From the NCBI GenBank assembly GCA_902799355.1, contig CADCAG010000004.1, forward strand, positions 1 to 64,000: a stretch of DNA of 64,000 nt, written 5' to 3'. How positions within the stretch are numbered: position 1 is the stretch's first letter; every line of letters begins with the position of its first letter. The notes below the pieces were generated by a model, which saw only the letters and a list, made by a program, of their open reading frames with translations, had not been told where the DNA came from and made no database searches. Positions 53,590 through 63,354 of this stretch are shown here, piece by piece. This DNA is from an uncultured Bacteroidales bacterium. Its GTDB lineage: Bacteria; Bacteroidota; Bacteroidia; Bacteroidales; Bacteroidaceae. The position numbers were made by a program, and so were the translations under genes.

Positions 53590-53607
53590 CTAGAAAGAGG
53601 TTGATTT

Positions 53608-54525
53608 ATGGCAGAAGAGAAAATCATATCTATCATCACCATCAATTACAACGGGTTGAAAGACACCTGTGAATTGATGGATACGTTACCTTTAGACGAT
53701 GAGTCGATAGAGGTAATCGTGGTAGATAATGCCTCACGGGAAGACGAGGCGAGCGTCATCCAGCAACGCTATCCACAGGTCAAGGTCATTCGCAGCAATG
53801 AGAATCTGGGCTTTGCAGGTGGTAATAACCTGGGTATCGAGGCTGCCAGTGGTCAGTATCTCTACTTTATCAATAACGACACCCTGCTGACTTTACAGGA
53901 AGAACCTGTCCAAAAAACCAAACATAGCATGCAGGCAGACCTCAGGCACCTTGTCGAGCGCTTGGAGTCCAACCCGAAGATTGGCATGGTATGTCCGAAG
54001 ATACGCTTTACGTGGGGAGACAATCTGATACAGTTTGCGGGCTATACCCCACTCTCTCGCATCACGCTGCGCAACCACGCCATCGGTTTTAACGAGTCTG
54101 ACTATGGACAGTACGACACAGCCCATCCGACGCCCTATGGTCATGGTGCTGCCATGATGGTTCGTCGTGAAGTCATCGACAAGGCTGGTATGATGCCGAC
54201 CTGCTTCTTCCTCTATTACGAGGAACTCGACTGGTCCATGATGATTCGTCGTGCTGGCTACGACATCTGGTATGAGCCCGCTAGCACCATCTATCATAAG
54301 GAGAGCCAGACGACAGGACAGGCCAGTCCCTTGCGTACCTATTATATTACGCGTAACCGTCTGCTCTTGGATCGACGTAACAGCCCACTCCCTTGGCGCT
54401 TCTTGTCCTACCTCTACCTCATCTTCGTAGCAGGTACAAAGGAGATTGCGAAGGACCTGATGCAACGGCGCTATGACTTGGCCAAAGCTGCTCTGAAAGG
54501 AATCTGGCATTTTATTAAACATTGA
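53608..54525 (+). CDS. Family 2 glycosyltransferase
   Basis: A 305-residue soluble GT2. SIITINYNGLKDTCELMDTL begins the nucleotide-binding fold, VIVVDNAS is the UDP/TDP-sugar site and FINNDT the metal-binding motif in place of DxD. HGAAMMVRREVIDKAGMM and YEELDWSMMIRRAGYDIWYEP resemble rhamnosyltransferases of the WbbL/RfbF type. It adds a sugar to the lipid-linked repeating unit in the cytoplasm; donor and acceptor are unknown. It is 18 bp after the polymerase gene. Confidence 0.9.
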   Translation: MAEEKIISIITINYNGLKDTCELMDTLPLDDESIEVIVVDNASREDEASVIQQRYPQVKVIRSNENLGFAGGNNLGIEAASGQYLYFINNDTLLTLQEEPVQKTKHSMQADLRHLVERLESNPKIGMVCPKIRFTWGDNLIQFAGYTPLSRITLRNHAIGFNESDYGQYDTAHPTPYGHGAAMMVRREVIDKAGMMPTCFFLYYEELDWSMMIRRAGYDIWYEPASTIYHKESQTTGQASPLRTYYITRNRLLLDRRNSPLPWRFLSYLYLIFVAGTKEIAKDLMQRRYDLAKAALKGIWHFIKH

Positions 54526-54529
54526 ACGT

Positions 54530-55696
54530 ATGGATTTTTGGACGATTATATATTTTAGCGACTTAGCCTTTTTCATCTTCGTCTGTATGACGGTGGTGTA
54601 TATGGGTATCTTTGCGATGGCTTCCATGTTCAGCCAGCACCAGAATACTCCGAAGAGTCGTGTAGAAAACCGTTTCATCATATTCATCCCTGCTTACAAA
54701 AATGGCCCCAGCGCTGAACAGACAGTACGCTCTATCCTTGGACAGTCCTATCCCCAGCGCCTATTCGATGTGACAGTGATTGCCGACCATATTGACGAGA
54801 TGAGTAATTTCCGCCTGGCACAGCAGCCCATCACCTTGTTGATACCCACATTCACAAAGAGTTCCCGTGCCAAGTCATTACAGCTGGCCATCAATAACCT
54901 GCCACAATTCAAGCTCTATGATATAGCAGTAATACTCAACCCTGGCAACATTGTAGAACCAGAATTCCTTTCTCAGCTAAACGATGCCTACGAGGCTGCA
55001 GGCACCAAGGCCATCCAGTGTCACATGCTCTCGCAGAATCGCGATACCGTATCAGCACGTCTGAGTGCTATCTTCGAGGAAATCAACAACTCTATCTTCC
55101 GTCGCGGCCACGTCACATTAGGTCTGTCTGCTGCTGCCTCCAACTCAGCAATGGCCTTCGACTTCAACTGGTTTAAGGCTAACATCCTGACGACCAACAC
55201 CTATTGGGATGACAAGGAGCTGGAGGCTCGTCTGTTGCGCCAACATATCTTTGTAGACTACTTCGACGACATCATGGTATTCTCTGAGAAGACTCGTAAG
55301 GCAGAGGATTTCAATCGCCAGCGTGGTCGGTGGTTACTGTCACATCTGGCTACCATCATCCGCAACATCCGCTATCTGCCTGGAGCCATCATCCAGCGCC
55401 ATTACGACCTGATAGACAAGATTCTCCAATGGATGCTGCTGCCTCGTATCCTGATGATGGCCATCATCATCGCTATGGGCATCTTCATGCCTTTCATCTA
55501 TTTCTCGTTGGCTCTCAAGTGGTGGGCACTATTTGCTATCGTACTGTTTATCTTTGCGTTAGCAACGCCCAACTATCTGGTTGACGACAAGTGGGATAAA
55601 ACCTTCTTCTCTATACCGATTATCCTTTTGTCCATTGTTTTGGCAAAGACGTCTATCGGAAAGAAATTGAAAGCGGACTTAAATAAGAAATTGTAA
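54530..55696 (+). CDS. Membrane GT2 paralog with degenerate DxD motif
   Basis: A 388-residue protein with one N-terminal membrane helix (about 8-32) and two to three C-terminal helices. The layout follows processive or Wzx-linked GT2 enzymes and closely matches the next gene (EEINNSIFRRGHVTLGLSAA). Where the neighbour has DADN, this protein has NPGN (residues 137-140), so the metal-binding DxD is lost, although RQRGRW, the QxxRW-like motif, is kept. It may be an inactive partner or use a metal-independent site. It starts 4 bp after the previous gene. Confidence 0.85.
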   Translation: MDFWTIIYFSDLAFFIFVCMTVVYMGIFAMASMFSQHQNTPKSRVENRFIIFIPAYKNGPSAEQTVRSILGQSYPQRLFDVTVIADHIDEMSNFRLAQQPITLLIPTFTKSSRAKSLQLAINNLPQFKLYDIAVILNPGNIVEPEFLSQLNDAYEAAGTKAIQCHMLSQNRDTVSARLSAIFEEINNSIFRRGHVTLGLSAAASNSAMAFDFNWFKANILTTNTYWDDKELEARLLRQHIFVDYFDDIMVFSEKTRKAEDFNRQRGRWLLSHLATIIRNIRYLPGAIIQRHYDLIDKILQWMLLPRILMMAIIIAMGIFMPFIYFSLALKWWALFAIVLFIFALATPNYLVDDKWDKTFFSIPIILLSIVLAKTSIGKKLKADLNKKL

Positions 55697-55717
55697 CCCA
55701 TAACACCTTATTATATT

Positions 55718-56935
55718 ATGAGTATCGTTTGGCTGATTTTACATATTATTGAGATATTCCTCTGGTTGTTGCTGGCAGCATCTGGTGCCTACATCCTGTT
55801 CTTCGCACTGGTATCGATACTGTGGAAGAAAACCGAATCGCCGCTCTCCGCCTATCTGGAGGGACAACTCCGCTCTATGCGCGAGCCACGACAGTTTACC
55901 TTCCTCGTCCTTTATCCGGCCTACAACGAGGACCGTGTCATCGTCAATTCCGTGACCACCTTCTTGGGACAGTACTATCCGTATAAGGGTTTCCATGTAG
56001 CTGTCATCAGCGACCACATGCAGCCTGAAACCAATGAGCAACTGGCTCAGTTGCCCATCACCCTGCTACAGCCCGTCTTCGAGAAGAGTAGCAAGGCCAA
56101 GGCCATGCAGTATGCGCTACAGCAGATTCAGACAGAATACGACTATATCGTCATACTCGATGCCGACAACGTGGTAGAGCAAGACTTCCTGGCCAAGCTC
56201 AACGATGTCTGCAACAAGGGCTACGACGCCATCCAGTGTCACCGCTGCGCCAAGAACTCCAACAATAACATCGCCGTGCTCGATGGTGTCAGCGAGGAAA
56301 TCAACAACACCCTTTTCCGTAAGGCCCATAACCGCATAGGCCTCTCCTCAGCCCTCATCGGCTCAGGCATGTGCTTCAAGTTCAAGTGGTTCAAGGAGAA
56401 TGTCTACAAGCTGTCTACCGCTGGTGAGGACCGCGAGCTGGAGGCCCTTCTGCTGCGCCAGAAGATTCATATCCACTACGAGCCGGACATCCATGTCTAT
56501 GACGAGAAGGTGTCGAACAAAGACAACTTCCAGAAGCAGCGTCTGCGCTGGATGACAGCCCAGATACAGAGTCTGTTCTCGCTGTTGCCCTACGTTCCCA
56601 AAGCCATCATGGACGGCAACATCGACTACATCGACAAGACCTTCCAGCAGGCCCTCATCCCACGCTCTATGTTGATTGTGCTGACGTTCGTACTGGCATG
56701 CTTGGTCACACTGCTCTCGCTCGACTGGTGCATCAAGTGGTGGCTGCTGTTCATCTTCATCTGTCTGTCGCTCTACGTGTCTACGCCCAAACAGTTGCGC
56801 AGCCACTCTGTCTTCGGCAAGATCCTGTCCATCCCCATGCTGGTATGGAAGATGATTCTCAACATCCTGAAGATAGACCGCAAGAACACAGACTTTATCC
56901 ATACCACCCACGACCACGAGGAGAAGAAATCCTAA
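55718..56935 (+). CDS. Membrane family 2 glycosyltransferase
   Basis: A 405-residue protein, the intact paralog of the preceding gene. An N-terminal membrane segment spans about 5-35 and two more lie near 325-375. The catalytic residues are D148 and D150 in ILDADNVVEQDF, the general-base region AGEDRELEA and KQRLRWM (QxxRW-like). It transfers a sugar from a nucleotide donor at the cytoplasmic face. It is the last gene of the polysaccharide operon. Tandem duplication of the two is clear from their conserved order of motifs. Confidence 0.9.
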   Translation: MSIVWLILHIIEIFLWLLLAASGAYILFFALVSILWKKTESPLSAYLEGQLRSMREPRQFTFLVLYPAYNEDRVIVNSVTTFLGQYYPYKGFHVAVISDHMQPETNEQLAQLPITLLQPVFEKSSKAKAMQYALQQIQTEYDYIVILDADNVVEQDFLAKLNDVCNKGYDAIQCHRCAKNSNNNIAVLDGVSEEINNTLFRKAHNRIGLSSALIGSGMCFKFKWFKENVYKLSTAGEDRELEALLLRQKIHIHYEPDIHVYDEKVSNKDNFQKQRLRWMTAQIQSLFSLLPYVPKAIMDGNIDYIDKTFQQALIPRSMLIVLTFVLACLVTLLSLDWCIKWWLLFIFICLSLYVSTPKQLRSHSVFGKILSIPMLVWKMILNILKIDRKNTDFIHTTHDHEEKKS

Positions 56936-56936
56936 C

Positions 56937-56970
56937 GGTTCACGGTTATTGTTTCACGGTTATTGGTTAT
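56937..56970. repeat. Short tandem repeat island at operon junction
   Basis: GGTTCACGGTTATTG and TTTCACGGTTATTGG, with TTATTGTTC, are degenerate units between the converging GT2 and VapE-like genes. No strong terminator is seen here. Confidence 0.6.
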
Positions 56971-59120
56971 TGTTCAATAACATAGTACTCCGTACCCGTA
57001 TGAGGGCGACGGCTCTGGAACTTGTATTCAGGGCGGTTCAGGAAGTTGCCAATCTTCTCGAAGGTGCCAGGCTCCTCTTTGTATGACGAGCGGAAGGTCT
57101 GCTTCAGACGGGCAGAGATGTCCTTTAGCGACAGCCACCGACCCTCTTCGTTTCCCTCTGGACGACGATAGAGCGACAATAGCATCTCGCCAAGACCATT
57201 CAGCCGCTGGTATTGCAGGTTGTGGTGCATCAGCGCCTGTTCCTCCTCCTTTGTCAGCCAGTAGCGCTCGCCATGAGCGACCTCGTAGAGCAGCTGAGCA
57301 TAGAGCTGGTCATACTCCACAGGCGTCTGGAAGTCGATATTCCCCTCGGCTACCACGCAGATGAAACGGCGTGAGCCACTAGGGTCGACAAGTGGTGTTT
57401 GGTCGTTGGTGGTGCCAATGAACGACGCATAGCGACGATGACTGCTATAAGCCTTGCCATACGGCGGACGGTACTTTAGGTCGGCTGTCGACACGAGGTA
57501 TTTCAGCACAATCTGCTGTCGTTGCGTAATCTTGTCGAACTCATCGAGGTTGATAAGGGCAAACGACGTCAGTCCGAGGTTCAGGTCCGACTCGTTCTTG
57601 AAGTTGATGCGGTCGTTGTAGTACTCACGCTGGTCGCGAGGCAACAGGATGCGACAGAACGATGACTTGCCACAGCCCTGGCGACCTATTAAAAGAGGTA
57701 CGAGGGCATTACCCGTCAGCTGACCCTTACCCTGCCACATGGCCACCATCGAGCGCATCCACAGGTGGAACAGATGTGTCCACTCCTGGTAGTTGGTCTT
57801 GACGCGCTGGGCAAGAGGCGTCACACGATCTTTGCCGTCCCACTGTGGCAGGTGTTCCAACCAGTCGCAGATGGGGTCATAGAGTTCGATGTCGTCACTA
57901 TTGACAAAGCGGCGGATGTCCTTGTCCCAACAGCGGATGCCCTGCTCCAGCGCACGCATGGTCATCGAGTTGCGAGCCTCCTCCGTCAGGTCTTGGAACG
58001 AGAATCCCAGCCCTTTTCTCTGACGGTATTCCGCCACGCCACGCATCACGTTCTTGCGCAGTTCGTAGTGCTCACGCAGGAAGATGTCAATCTTCATCGT
58101 CAGCAGCGTCTCTGGGGCGACATTCTTCAGTCTCTGCTTGCTGCCTTTCCTGCCCCGATACTTCTTCTCATTTGCCTCACGGTAGGCGTTCTCAAAGGTC
58201 AGGCGCACCATCAACGGGTCTTGGCGGAAAGGCGTACGGGCAGTCGTCATTCTCAAGGCAATACCCATCGGGATGCCCGTTTCCTGACATCGGTCGGCTA
58301 GTCGGATAGCCAGCAGATGGGTATACTCAGCATCGTCGCTAAAGTTCTGTTCCTCAACAGTTGCCATCTCATCGTAGGCCTTCATCAAGTTGAACTCATA
58401 AATCTTGTGCAACGTCAGGTAACGATCCAAGCCTGGCGCAGTCTCCTTAGGTTCAATGGTCGTACTGACAGCCGGTGTCGTTACCACAGTATCGACATAG
58501 AACGCCACAGCCAACGGATTATAGAATGCCTCAGGGTCGTAGCTGATATAGCAGGCACGATCCATTCTAGGTTCCAGTTTCTCAATGGTTACGCCCAACT
58601 GCGCATTATAGGCCATACGGGCCTTTTCGTAGAGGTTCAAGTGGAACACTTGCTCCTCTTCTTCCGTCATTCCTTTTCCATTATCCAGCTTGCTTCCACC
58701 TTCAGCAATTTCTCCACTACATACAATCTTAACGCTACGACCACTGGCACCCACAAAGGCCAACAGCGTCTGTGGCATCAAGGCAGCACCCTGACGAATA
58801 GCAGCAGCCTCCTCATAGCTCTGTAGGTTGTTCACCTCCAGCAGCACCAGTTGCGTATAGCCTTTGCTAACGCGCTGGTGGTTACGGTTCTCCCACAACT
58901 GGGCGAAGTACAGCAATGGCAGTTTCCTGGTATACTCTTCGCCACCCTTGAGTGTACCGTCTTCGTTACGTTCCTTATCGATGATGGGATAGTAGGTTCG
59001 CAACAGGTCAACCTCCTTACGATAGTCTCCCTGTCGCATCATCTCCACCACCTTATCTATATCCAGCGTGCGCAACGCCTCGCCACCACGCTGATTCTTC
59101 ATCAATGTAATCTGCTTCAT
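56967..59120 (-). CDS. BT4734/VapE-like helicase-type protein of mobile elements
   Basis: A 717-residue protein. Residues about 40-190 resemble the N-terminal BT4734-type (VirE-N) domain (VLLEVNNLQSYEEAAAIRQGA). From about 390 follows a VapE/D5-like ATPase with Walker A in LIGRQGCGKSSFC (about 470-480) and Walker B in FALINLDEFDKI. Such primase-helicase-like proteins are known from Bacteroidetes mobile and phage-like elements. No integrase, plasmid or phage gene is next to it, so it may be a remnant or an orphan. The -7 box at 59158-59165 lies upstream. Confidence 0.85.
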   Translation of the reverse strand: MKQITLMKNQRGGEALRTLDIDKVVEMMRQGDYRKEVDLLRTYYPIIDKERNEDGTLKGGEEYTRKLPLLYFAQLWENRNHQRVSKGYTQLVLLEVNNLQSYEEAAAIRQGAALMPQTLLAFVGASGRSVKIVCSGEIAEGGSKLDNGKGMTEEEEQVFHLNLYEKARMAYNAQLGVTIEKLEPRMDRACYISYDPEAFYNPLAVAFYVDTVVTTPAVSTTIEPKETAPGLDRYLTLHKIYEFNLMKAYDEMATVEEQNFSDDAEYTHLLAIRLADRCQETGIPMGIALRMTTARTPFRQDPLMVRLTFENAYREANEKKYRGRKGSKQRLKNVAPETLLTMKIDIFLREHYELRKNVMRGVAEYRQRKGLGFSFQDLTEEARNSMTMRALEQGIRCWDKDIRRFVNSDDIELYDPICDWLEHLPQWDGKDRVTPLAQRVKTNYQEWTHLFHLWMRSMVAMWQGKGQLTGNALVPLLIGRQGCGKSSFCRILLPRDQREYYNDRINFKNESDLNLGLTSFALINLDEFDKITQRQQIVLKYLVSTADLKYRPPYGKAYSSHRRYASFIGTTNDQTPLVDPSGSRRFICVVAEGNIDFQTPVEYDQLYAQLLYEVAHGERYWLTKEEEQALMHHNLQYQRLNGLGEMLLSLYRRPEGNEEGRWLSLKDISARLKQTFRSSYKEEPGTFEKIGNFLNRPEYKFQSRRPHTGTEYYVIEQ

Positions 59121-59157
59121 ATTCGATTAAGGTAAAATAATCATTTCATATTCTGTG

Positions 59158-59165
59158 CAAAGATA
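59158..59165 (-). promoter_or_regulatory. -7 box of the VapE-like gene
   Basis: Minus-strand TATCTTTG, 37 bp before the start; no clear -33 box. Confidence 0.55.
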
Positions 59166-59716
59166 CAACAAAAAACTGATATTTGTACAATACCACCAGA
59201 AAAATTTCTGAGAAAAATTTATAAAAAGTTAGTCAAACCTGCACAGCATCTCTGAAATACCGATAAACAAAGGGCTTAGAGGCGTGCATGTTTAATTTTA
59301 TACCACAGCCAAACCTGCACAGAATTTCCACTTTTCTGACAAAACCGTTATCAACAGCCATATTTCAGAAAAGTGTTTGCATCGTAGTTTCAGTTTACAA
59401 ACAAAGTGTTTTTACCGAAAAACAACCGATTTTTGATAACTTATTGACTTTCAGCAATGATTAGAGCCAATTTTTGGGAGAGGTTACGAATTAGTTACAT
59501 ACAGGTGTTTGAAATTCTCCGCGATTTGCGTAAACATCAACAACTCTTTATCGACTTCATTTGCGCTACAAAGGTACTAATTTTAATTGAACTAAACAAA
59601 CATTTTGCATTTTTTCAAGGATAGATGACAGATTCCATTATTGGGCAGATTCCATTATTGATGTAGAATGAAAGAAAATAACTGAATTCACTTGAAACAT
59701 GTATTTCTACGAAAGT
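59166..59716. other. Gap with short repeats, no gene
   Basis: About 550 bp, AT-rich. It contains CAAACCTGCACAG twice (59234-59246 and 59310-59322) and a tandem 17-bp repeat, CAGATTCCATTATTG (59629-59645 and 59646-59660). No ORF, RNA or terminator was recognised. The direct repeats could be replication or recombination sites of the element that carried the VapE-like gene. Confidence 0.55.
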
Positions 59717-60817
59717 TTATCTTGAGTTTTCCATTAATTGTATAATAGAGGAATAGTAATCTAAAATTAATGGAGTAACAAATTTCGAATACAATTCATA
59801 AAATTGGTCAACATCAAGATTTGTGGAAATAGAGCCATCTTCATTTGTTTCCAAGCCAAAAATCATTAAAACATCTTTCATTACCAAAACTTCATCCTGA
59901 GAAAATTTCTCATTGAAATATAGTTTATTCTTTTGTTTTCCTTGAAGTATTTTTTCTATATTTAATGACTTTTTTATATAATCTAAAGGCAGTGGGATGG
60001 AAGACTCAAATTCTCCATTGGAATATTTAACAATATACCCAATATTCCCATTATTAAAAACCAATAAAGTAGAATTATTTCCTCTCCACACATATAATAA
60101 TTCTTCTTCACTAATCGAATAACCATCTAAATAGCTATACAATAGTGATTGTATTATGAACGAATCATCCGTTGTGTCACAAAACCTTATGTCATCTATA
60201 ATCGAATCGTTGCTATATGAAAAACGAGTGCCATGTTCTGGAACTTCTTTATCTTTATCCAAGCAATAAGCTTCTACAATTTCTTCATTTCTTTCTTTCA
60301 ACACAAGTGCAGGTTCAATTTCCAAACGGCCTTTTATAAGAAGGCTTGGAATCATCTGTGTAGATACTTTTGGTCGTGCTACCATTTTTTGGATTGTTGG
60401 TTTTTCTGGAGTAAGCATAAAAATAGTATTTGAAACCCAATTAATACAATAATTGAGTTTCAACATAGGATTTATTGAAGCTTTTAATGAATTACCATAA
60501 AAATTTCCAGTACCCTCTATCTTAATTGCCCCTATTTCAATACCATCCTCTAAAGAAACATAGAAACAAGTTTCACCATTAGGCCTAAAACCGAGACCTG
60601 CTGATGTACTAACATTATTGAAAACTGTCTTCTCTATCTTAAGTGATAATTCTTTTCCATCATAAGAAAAAGAACCTGTCGTTCCTGAAGGGAAATCATA
60701 GTTAAGAGAACCTGATACTTTGCTTGGATTCGTAATAATTATATCTCCAGACAGATAAGTCTGAGCATAAACATTACTTACAATAACTACAGACAAAAAT
60801 AAAATAGCCTTTTTCAT
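59717..60817 (-). CDS. Unknown secreted protein
   Basis: A 366-residue protein from the Met at 60817, which begins a signal peptide (MKKAILFLSVVIVSNVYAQ). The first 170 residues are rich in alternating hydrophobic and Gly/Ser residues, including GSLNYDFPSGTTGSFSYDGKELSLKIE, probably beta-rich; the rest is mixed. No domain was recognised. Codon use and base composition are clearly more AT-rich than in the biosynthetic genes to the left, which suggests acquisition by transfer. It stands alone between two gene-free stretches. Confidence 0.7.
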   Translation of the reverse strand: MKKAILFLSVVIVSNVYAQTYLSGDIIITNPSKVSGSLNYDFPSGTTGSFSYDGKELSLKIEKTVFNNVSTSAGLGFRPNGETCFYVSLEDGIEIGAIKIEGTGNFYGNSLKASINPMLKLNYCINWVSNTIFMLTPEKPTIQKMVARPKVSTQMIPSLLIKGRLEIEPALVLKERNEEIVEAYCLDKDKEVPEHGTRFSYSNDSIIDDIRFCDTTDDSFIIQSLLYSYLDGYSISEEELLYVWRGNNSTLLVFNNGNIGYIVKYSNGEFESSIPLPLDYIKKSLNIEKILQGKQKNKLYFNEKFSQDEVLVMKDVLMIFGLETNEDGSISTNLDVDQFYELYSKFVTPLILDYYSSIIQLMENSR

Positions 60818-60960
60818 AAAAATAGTAATAGTAAACATTAGGAAATCATAGTTATGACATAAAATTCAAGTATTGGTTTTATACACAAACAGATAATAAT
60901 ATATTCATTTGTTCTGGTTCCTTCTCTTATGTTCAAGCAATAACATCATACAGGCGCATA

Positions 60961-60983
60961 GCTCCATTCCTTAAAATGGGAGC
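60961..60983. terminator. Weak hairpin after the PHP-ATPase cassette
   Basis: GCTCCATT / AATGGGAGC with one bulge, 50 bp after the last gene. The region 60818-61032 contains no gene; terminator function is uncertain because there is no T tract on the minus strand. Confidence 0.35.
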
Positions 60984-61032
60984 ATCCTGTTGAACCAAAT
61001 AATAGCCTTGCTTTTTGAAAGAAGGGCGTATT

Positions 61033-61326
61033 TTATTCTACACAATATTTATTATATGCATCTTTATAGATATTCCTCTCTTCTTCTTGAAAAGCGGCTC
61101 TTCTTTTATGCAGTTCTGCCAATTGACCATTTATCTGTTGATAAATAATCTTGTGTGCAGGATTGGGCAATAATGCCTCATCGTATGCATCCATCTCAAA
61201 ATCCTCCTCTTCTATAGCAGCATGAGCAAGATTTAGCAAGTCTTCTTTGGTCATCTCTGTTACAACCATCCAGTTTCCGCCTCTTGAGAAATAGGCTTTC
61301 TGTTCTTCAATTTTTAAGTGTTTCAT
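61033..61326 (-). CDS. Small acidic protein of the PHP-ATPase cassette
   Basis: A 97-residue cytoplasmic protein. It begins MKHLKIEEQKAYFSRGGNW and is mainly helical, with acidic EEEDFEMDAYDEALLP in the middle and a charged C-terminal helix (HKRRAAFQEEERNIYKDAYNK). No known family was recognised. Its start lies 20 bp inside the end of the PHP-ATPase gene, so the two are translated together; it may be a regulator, inhibitor or subunit. Small co-translated partners are common in defence cassettes, but that is only an analogy. Confidence 0.7.
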   Translation of the reverse strand: MKHLKIEEQKAYFSRGGNWMVVTEMTKEDLLNLAHAAIEEEDFEMDAYDEALLPNPAHKIIYQQINGQLAELHKRRAAFQEEERNIYKDAYNKYCVE

Positions 61327-63346
61327 AAATGTCCTTTCTTTCTGAATATGCTAGTTCTCCAGCCTCTAAACTGTTTAATGTTATCTCATAGTTTTCAATC
61401 GTTTTACCATCTACGTCCTTTAGAGCTTTGGCTGTCGGATATCCACTATATATGTTGAAATGAGGTCCGTCTGCTTCTATCTTTTTTTCGGTATATAGAA
61501 TATAGTCTGGTTTTATCGAACCTCCTATCGTGTTATTATGTGTAGAAATAATTACTGGCATATTTTCAGCCATCTCCTTGATAAACTTATTTACTTCGTT
61601 CTTCAAGAAGATATTGTCAAACGAAGACTCTGGCTCATCAATAATGAGAATGTCACACAGAATAGCGTCCTTGATTTTCTGTAAGAAGTTAAACTCCGAA
61701 CGCTCTCCACCAGACACGGGCAACCCCGATGAATTAAGGATTCTATAGTCTATGGCTGCAAACAATTTATAAATGCGGTCAGTCTCAACACCAGCCGCTT
61801 TTAACTCCTCTAAATACAGAACAGGATTTCCATACTTCGCAAACGCATTGATAAGTGAAACCTGTTTCAGTCCGACAGTTTTCAAATCGGTAGCATTCGC
61901 AAATGGACGTGCAGATACACTTATGGTGAAATGTCCTGCCTTCTCTGTACTAATTATTTTGTTTTTCTTAACCGCTATGGCTATTTGGTTAAACACCTCA
62001 CGTTTTTTCTTATTGATGAAGTAATGGAATAAGTCTATATCAGGAATACGAGGTGCCGCTGATTTTAATTGTAACGACTCCTTTACCATCTTAATCATGT
62101 TATTGACCTCTTTGAAGTACTGATCCTGAATATTTTCTTTCCGACATCGTTCTATCAGTTCTTTCAAGAGTGCCTTCAGTGAGGCTTCGGGCAAATGCTT
62201 ATTGATAATAGGCTTGTAGAGTTGTGATTCTAATAATGTCAGTGTTGCTTTGATAAGTCTTTTTATCTCATCATGATTTTGCTCTTTGAAATCGCTCTCA
62301 TTAAACAATTTCGACTTTGAGAACACATCGTTTACATCACTCTGTTGGGCAGAAGACATCAACGCTTCAAGATATTTCTGCAATTTCATCTCGTCTTCAT
62401 CAGCAGAACAAGTCTTCAGCATATCTGTAACTATAGCACTAAATTCATGCAAGTAATCTTCTGCCGAGTTCTCTTGTCTAACCTTCAGGTCATTTTCAAA
62501 CTGGTCTGAGTCGTTCTTGCCAGTATTGAGCAATTCAAACTGTTTGATGTATTTAGGCTTTCCATCAATACGATTAGCAATGGCATTTAACGTATAAGTC
62601 TTTCCTGTAGAGCGCTTCCCAAACATAATATTGAGCCCTGTTGACAACATCTGCCCATTTGGAAAAATCTGAAACAGTTTGACGCCTTTTTCTGAGGTTA
62701 GTGAAACTTTTGTCTTATCCATAAGGCAGAGTTTCAGCGTGTTGACATTTACCTGGTCAACATCAAAAAAAGTATGACTGACGGGATACTGATCTGGAGT
62801 AATACCTTTTTCAACTCTGAAATCGCTGAAATAGACTGGAGTAAGTTCCGACTCCTCCTTCTCCATATAAATAAACTTCTTGACGCTCGAAACTTCACCT
62901 GCTATAATGTTCCTCCCAAATTTCTTAATAATATCTTTGTGAAGTTTTGGATCCTTTTCATAATGTGGTATGAGTAAATACCTACTCAAGTCATCAAATA
63001 TCCGTATGAATGTGTCGTAAGTAATAAAATCTTCTTGTGTTTTAATAAGATTCTTTACTTCTTCACACTTCGTATTAAAGCCAAATAAAGTACCGTCATC
63101 ATTATTCGCTATAACAAGAATATGTCCTTTTTCCAAATCCACCTCAATACCTGGTAGTACAATGGTATTTGGCAAAGCATTCTTTATCTCTTGAAACTGC
63201 GGGTAGTCAAACAGGTTGTGGTTTGTTATGGCAATGACATCCAGACCTGTCTTCGCTACATAATCCACTAAAACGTTTTTGTCATACGTAAACAATCTGT
63301 CCGACACAGATGGTACTGTATGAATATGTAGATCGCATCTTTTCAT
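61307..63346 (-). CDS. PHP-domain plus SMC/ABC-like ATPase protein
   Basis: A 679-residue protein. Residues 1-~110 are a PHP phosphoesterase domain: CDLHIHT (His7, His9), TNHNLFD (His43), GIEVD (Glu68) and GHILVIA (His75) are likely metal ligands. From about 235 follows an ATPase with Walker A GKRSTGKT (about 237-244), a coiled helical middle, an ABC-like signature SGGERSEF (about 545), Walker B ILIIDEPESS (about 572) and ISTHNN as H loop. This order resembles TrlF-type predicted nucleases linked with phage or tRNA restriction; the reaction here is unknown. Central gene of a tight operon. Confidence 0.85.
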   Translation of the reverse strand: MKRCDLHIHTVPSVSDRLFTYDKNVLVDYVAKTGLDVIAITNHNLFDYPQFQEIKNALPNTIVLPGIEVDLEKGHILVIANNDDGTLFGFNTKCEEVKNLIKTQEDFITYDTFIRIFDDLSRYLLIPHYEKDPKLHKDIIKKFGRNIIAGEVSSVKKFIYMEKEESELTPVYFSDFRVEKGITPDQYPVSHTFFDVDQVNVNTLKLCLMDKTKVSLTSEKGVKLFQIFPNGQMLSTGLNIMFGKRSTGKTYTLNAIANRIDGKPKYIKQFELLNTGKNDSDQFENDLKVRQENSAEDYLHEFSAIVTDMLKTCSADEDEMKLQKYLEALMSSAQQSDVNDVFSKSKLFNESDFKEQNHDEIKRLIKATLTLLESQLYKPIINKHLPEASLKALLKELIERCRKENIQDQYFKEVNNMIKMVKESLQLKSAAPRIPDIDLFHYFINKKKREVFNQIAIAVKKNKIISTEKAGHFTISVSARPFANATDLKTVGLKQVSLINAFAKYGNPVLYLEELKAAGVETDRIYKLFAAIDYRILNSSGLPVSGGERSEFNFLQKIKDAILCDILIIDEPESSFDNIFLKNEVNKFIKEMAENMPVIISTHNNTIGGSIKPDYILYTEKKIEADGPHFNIYSGYPTAKALKDVDGKTIENYEITLNSLEAGELAYSERKDIYETLKN

Positions 63347-63354
63347 AATAAGTA

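Noticed and set aside
59234..59660. Direct repeats as a plasmid iteron origin
   Set aside because: Only two copies of each repeat, and no replication initiator gene; noted only as a possibility.
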